Of a DNA stretch of 8,305 bases, positions 6,200 through 8,305 are shown piece by piece (the stretch's first letter is position 1; each line of letters starts with the position of its first letter). Position numbers and translations under genes: made by a program. This DNA is from Gammaproteobacteria bacterium (GTDB taxonomy: Bacteria > Pseudomonadota > Gammaproteobacteria > DSM-19610). Where the stretch lies: assembly GCA_011371465.1 (NCBI GenBank), contig DRQL01000316.1:1-8305 (forward strand). The letters are read 5' to 3'. The notes beneath the pieces were generated by a model. It was not told the origin of the DNA and did no database searches. It was given only the letters and a program-made list of their open reading frames with translations.

Positions 6200-6247
6200 C
6201 CGCGAAAGCACACCTCAACCTTCGCGCCGAAGACCGGCGCTCCTGCG
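6181..6247. repeat. Inverted pair of REP-like elements
   Basis: Two units face each other. Unit 1 is GCAGGAG, 12 bases, CGCGAAAG (6182-6208, plus orientation). Unit 2 (6219-6247, minus orientation) is CGCAGGAG, 13 bases, CGCGAAGG and contains a perfect GCGCCG/CGGCGC hairpin. The GGAGCG-hairpin-CGCGAA layout is that of gammaproteobacterial REP sequences mobilised by RAYT transposases, and the arrangement resembles a BIME. It lies between convergent genes and may act as a bidirectional transcription stop. Unit 1 covers the 3' end and stop codon of the YdjM-type gene. The remaining bases to 6311 show only short hairpins. Only this pair was seen in the window. Confidence 0.55.
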
Positions 6248-6311
6248 AGGGCGAGGAGCCGAAACGATTGTGTTTTATCACGGCCCCCTGGCACAGGATC
6301 ACATCGGCTGT

Positions 6312-7004
6312 TTACCAAAGCTTCGGTATGGCACCTTTTCCCGGCGTGGTGCCGGGTGAGCGCGGAGTACGCGACAACGCCGGGGCACGCCGACTCACGG
6401 GCGGCACTGCGATCTCACCCGTCATTTTCCGCGTCACCAGCAATTCAAAACCCAGCGCCTGTGCCGCCGGCAATGACTCCGTTGCAATAGAATACACATT
6501 CAACCGGCCGGTAGACGCTCCACACATGCTAATGTGCACCCGCCCGTCGGTTCCCTTGCGGCTGGATTTAACCTCGATTCCGTTTTCGGAGAGTTCCCTG
6601 GCCATATCCTCCAGCGAGGTCTCGCTGCCTCGCTGGCACTGCAGGCTGCCGTCATATTTATAGACCTCGACCAGTGGCCGGTCGAAAATCCAGACACCGA
6701 AACCGGGGGCATCCGTGTGTTTGCCGGTCATTTTCTTCCAGTCATCCGCATCCACCACCAGCACGTTGGCCTTGCCGGTCGGGGTTCCGCAGGCGCCGGG
6801 CAGCGCAAACGGCACAGTACGGGACGAGCTGGAAAGCACCTTGACGCCGGCTTTTTTCAGCACTTCCGCCGCCTGGTCCGGGCCGGTGCTTTCAGCTTCC
6901 CGGCAGTGGATGGAGCCGTCCAGCTGGTAAACGCGGATGGTCTCGCCCGCCTGTACGGCACCGGTCAAAAACAACAGGGACACAAGAAACAGTTTTGCTG
7001 CCAT
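6312..7004 (-). CDS. Secreted protein with two copies of an unrecognised cysteine-paired domain
   Basis: A 230-residue protein of unknown function. A signal peptide (MAAKLFLVSLLFLTGAVQA, 1-19, likely cut before GE) sends it to the periplasm. The mature part contains two copies of one domain. Copy 1 (about 23-95) has IRVYQLDGSIHC and CGTPTGKANVLVV; copy 2 (about 112-190) has VEVYKYDGSLQC and CGASTGRLNVYSI. Each has two cysteines exactly 38 residues apart (C34/C72 and C123/C161), suggesting one disulfide per copy. A basic, Pro/Arg/Ser-rich tail (196-230) looks unstructured. Single-domain secreted proteins of this look exist in gammaproteobacteria as hypotheticals, to my recollection. The ATG at 7004 is chosen over an upstream GTG (7022) because the signal peptide starts there and GGGAG lies 8 bases before it. 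It is 83 bases downstream of the HD-CBS-HEPN gene with no terminator between, so the two may share a transcript. Confidence 0.8.
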   Translation of the reverse strand: MAAKLFLVSLLFLTGAVQAGETIRVYQLDGSIHCREAESTGPDQAAEVLKKAGVKVLSSSSRTVPFALPGACGTPTGKANVLVVDADDWKKMTGKHTDAPGFGVWIFDRPLVEVYKYDGSLQCQRGSETSLEDMARELSENGIEVKSSRKGTDGRVHISMCGASTGRLNVYSIATESLPAAQALGFELLVTRKMTGEIAVPPVSRRAPALSRTPRSPGTTPGKGAIPKLW

Positions 7005-7087
7005 AGCGTTTACTCCCACCACAGGATGTTCAGTACACAGCAGTTTACCCTATCGCTTCGCCGGTTACCCGGACAGCACAGGATAAA

Positions 7088-8305
7088 TCACGCCTGGCCG
7101 CGGGTGATCTCTTCCATCCGGCGGACCAGGCGTGCAATCTGCGCCCAGTCGTGCATGACGATATCCTGCGCGTGCGCAAGGTGATTGCGCAACGACTCCA
7201 GTTCCTTCACGGAACGTTTGGCGGCACTCTTTGATTCAAAGCCCAGCCGCTCCAGTGAGTCTTTGTCGTTGATCAGTATCTGCGCCTTGTCCGAGAGTTG
7301 CAGGCAATCGATCAACTCGCAGTACTGGTTACGCCGCTGCCGTTCGTTCTGGATCTGCCGGGCTTTCTCCAGGCGCCCCGCCGAAACGACGGACTGCCAG
7401 GCGGCATCCGGGAAACGCTCCCGGATCAGCTGCACAATGCCCATTTCCACCATGGTCACGATACCGAACAACCACATGCGCACCATCGGTTTATTGATAT
7501 CGTCGCGGCTGATCATGCCCGCAACCCCGCCCAGCATGGTGACAAAACAATAGTCATGGCGGGTCAGCACATGGATGACATCCGCGAACGTCGCGCTGCC
7601 CGGCACGACCTGGTCTACCGTAAAGTGCCGGAAATTCTCGCCGGCATGCTCGCCCTCCACATCTGACAGCCGCAGGTAACCCTGCACCACCCCGTTCACT
7701 CTCACACTGGCCACCTCACAGCGCTGGTGCCTGAGCGCTTTCGCCACCTCTTCGTGGTTAGTGTCTATATCGAAGGACAGCAGGCCTTCGGCGATATCCC
7801 GCGCGGTAAACAGCTCCATGAACATGCGCCGGAAATGCGCATTGTCGAAACCGGCAAGTCCGAGCGTGTCCGGTGCCGGTTCGGGCTCCTTCTGGGCTGC
7901 CCTGGGGAACCCCAGTTGCTCCATGGCGGCGGCATAGACCCGCACGGCATCCTGGAACAGGCGTTCGTCACCCTCCTCCAGCACATCGAGCAGGGCCCCC
8001 ATCTCCACCAGGTACACGCGGGCAAACCGCGGGTCGTGTTTGGTGATGTCCCTGCAATTGTCGATCAGGTCGGCGAGCTTGACGGTCTTGGCGCGTGCCG
8101 ATGCCTGGGCGGTGTGATCCCGGTCGATCGCCTTGCGCGTGGCCCGGTTGCCGTCACTCGGCTTGCTGACATCGCTGAGTTCCTCCACCAGCTCGGCGAC
8201 CGGCAGGCCGAACTCCGCCTCGATGTCTTCCAGCGTAGCGGGCGTGTCCTCCACGGTATCGTGCAACCAGGCTGCCGCGATGGTTTCCGGGTCGTCGGTA
8301 ACCTC
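7088..8305 (-). CDS. HD (MESH1/SpoT-like) - CBS - CBS - HEPN fusion protein (5' end beyond window)
   Basis: 405 residues are visible; the N-terminus lies beyond the right edge. Numbered from the edge: an HD hydrolase domain with LHDTVEDT (H15, D16, E19, D20) and AKTVKLADLIDNCRD (D79, N83), both close to the MESH1/SpoT alarmone-hydrolase pattern; a Pro-rich linker (about 137-150); two CBS motifs (about 168-217, ending GYLRLSDVEG, and 226-274, ending VAGMISRDDINKP), which in other proteins bind adenine nucleotides; and a helical C-terminal domain (about 275-400) with LRNHLAHAQD, an R373-x4-H378 motif of the HEPN RNase type, beginning with RN. I infer a cytoplasmic enzyme or sensor in which nucleotide binding controls hydrolase or RNase activity. 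Without the N-terminus the first HD histidine and any synthetase domain cannot be judged. Standalone CBS-HEPN-like proteins are known; this HD fusion is unfamiliar to me. The frame is open throughout, so it is not an assembly artefact within the window. Confidence 0.85.
   Translation of the reverse strand, partial: EVTDDPETIAAAWLHDTVEDTPATLEDIEAEFGLPVAELVEELSDVSKPSDGNRATRKAIDRDHTAQASARAKTVKLADLIDNCRDITKHDPRFARVYLVEMGALLDVLEEGDERLFQDAVRVYAAAMEQLGFPRAAQKEPEPAPDTLGLAGFDNAHFRRMFMELFTARDIAEGLLSFDIDTNHEEVAKALRHQRCEVASVRVNGVVQGYLRLSDVEGEHAGENFRHFTVDQVVPGSATFADVIHVLTRHDYCFVTMLGGVAGMISRDDINKPMVRMWLFGIVTMVEMGIVQLIRERFPDAAWQSVVSAGRLEKARQIQNERQRRNQYCELIDCLQLSDKAQILINDKDSLERLGFESKSAAKRSVKELESLRNHLAHAQDIVMHDWAQIARLVRRMEEITRGQA

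Overview
The window is GC-rich chromosomal DNA from a gammaproteobacterium. The best evidence is the block 4.5S RNA - dnaX - ybaB - recR, which keeps the gene order seen in Pseudomonas and relatives. Also consistent are a TusE/DsrC-type sulfur-relay protein and an IscR-like operator. No species can be named. There is no tRNA, rRNA, CRISPR array or insertion sequence.

Left part (1-3475, minus strand): the SRP RNA gene (ffs) lies just upstream of dnaX (clamp-loader tau/gamma). It is followed by ybaB (nucleoid-associated protein), recR (recombinational repair) and a small uncharacterised gene. The possible start of another gene runs off the left edge. Spacings of 9 and 19 bases indicate one replication/repair operon, possibly with 4.5S RNA processed from the same transcript.

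Middle (3476-6199, plus strand): divergent from ffs is a single-gene unit for a DsrC/TusE-family protein. A 25-base dyad close to the IscR type-1 consensus sits on its promoter, and a strong terminator follows it. Next come a PAS-GGDEF diguanylate cyclase with intact active and inhibitory sites, and a YdjM-family membrane metal-dependent hydrolase. The 3' end of the hydrolase gene runs into an inverted pair of REP-like elements.

Right part (6312-8305, minus strand): a secreted protein built from two copies of an unrecognised cysteine-paired domain lies 83 bases downstream of a large gene cut by the right edge. That gene fuses a MESH1/SpoT-like HD hydrolase domain, two CBS modules and a C-terminal domain with the HEPN RNase signature. 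It is the most interesting item in the window: one polypeptide combines probable alarmone or nucleotide hydrolysis, nucleotide sensing and probable RNA cleavage.
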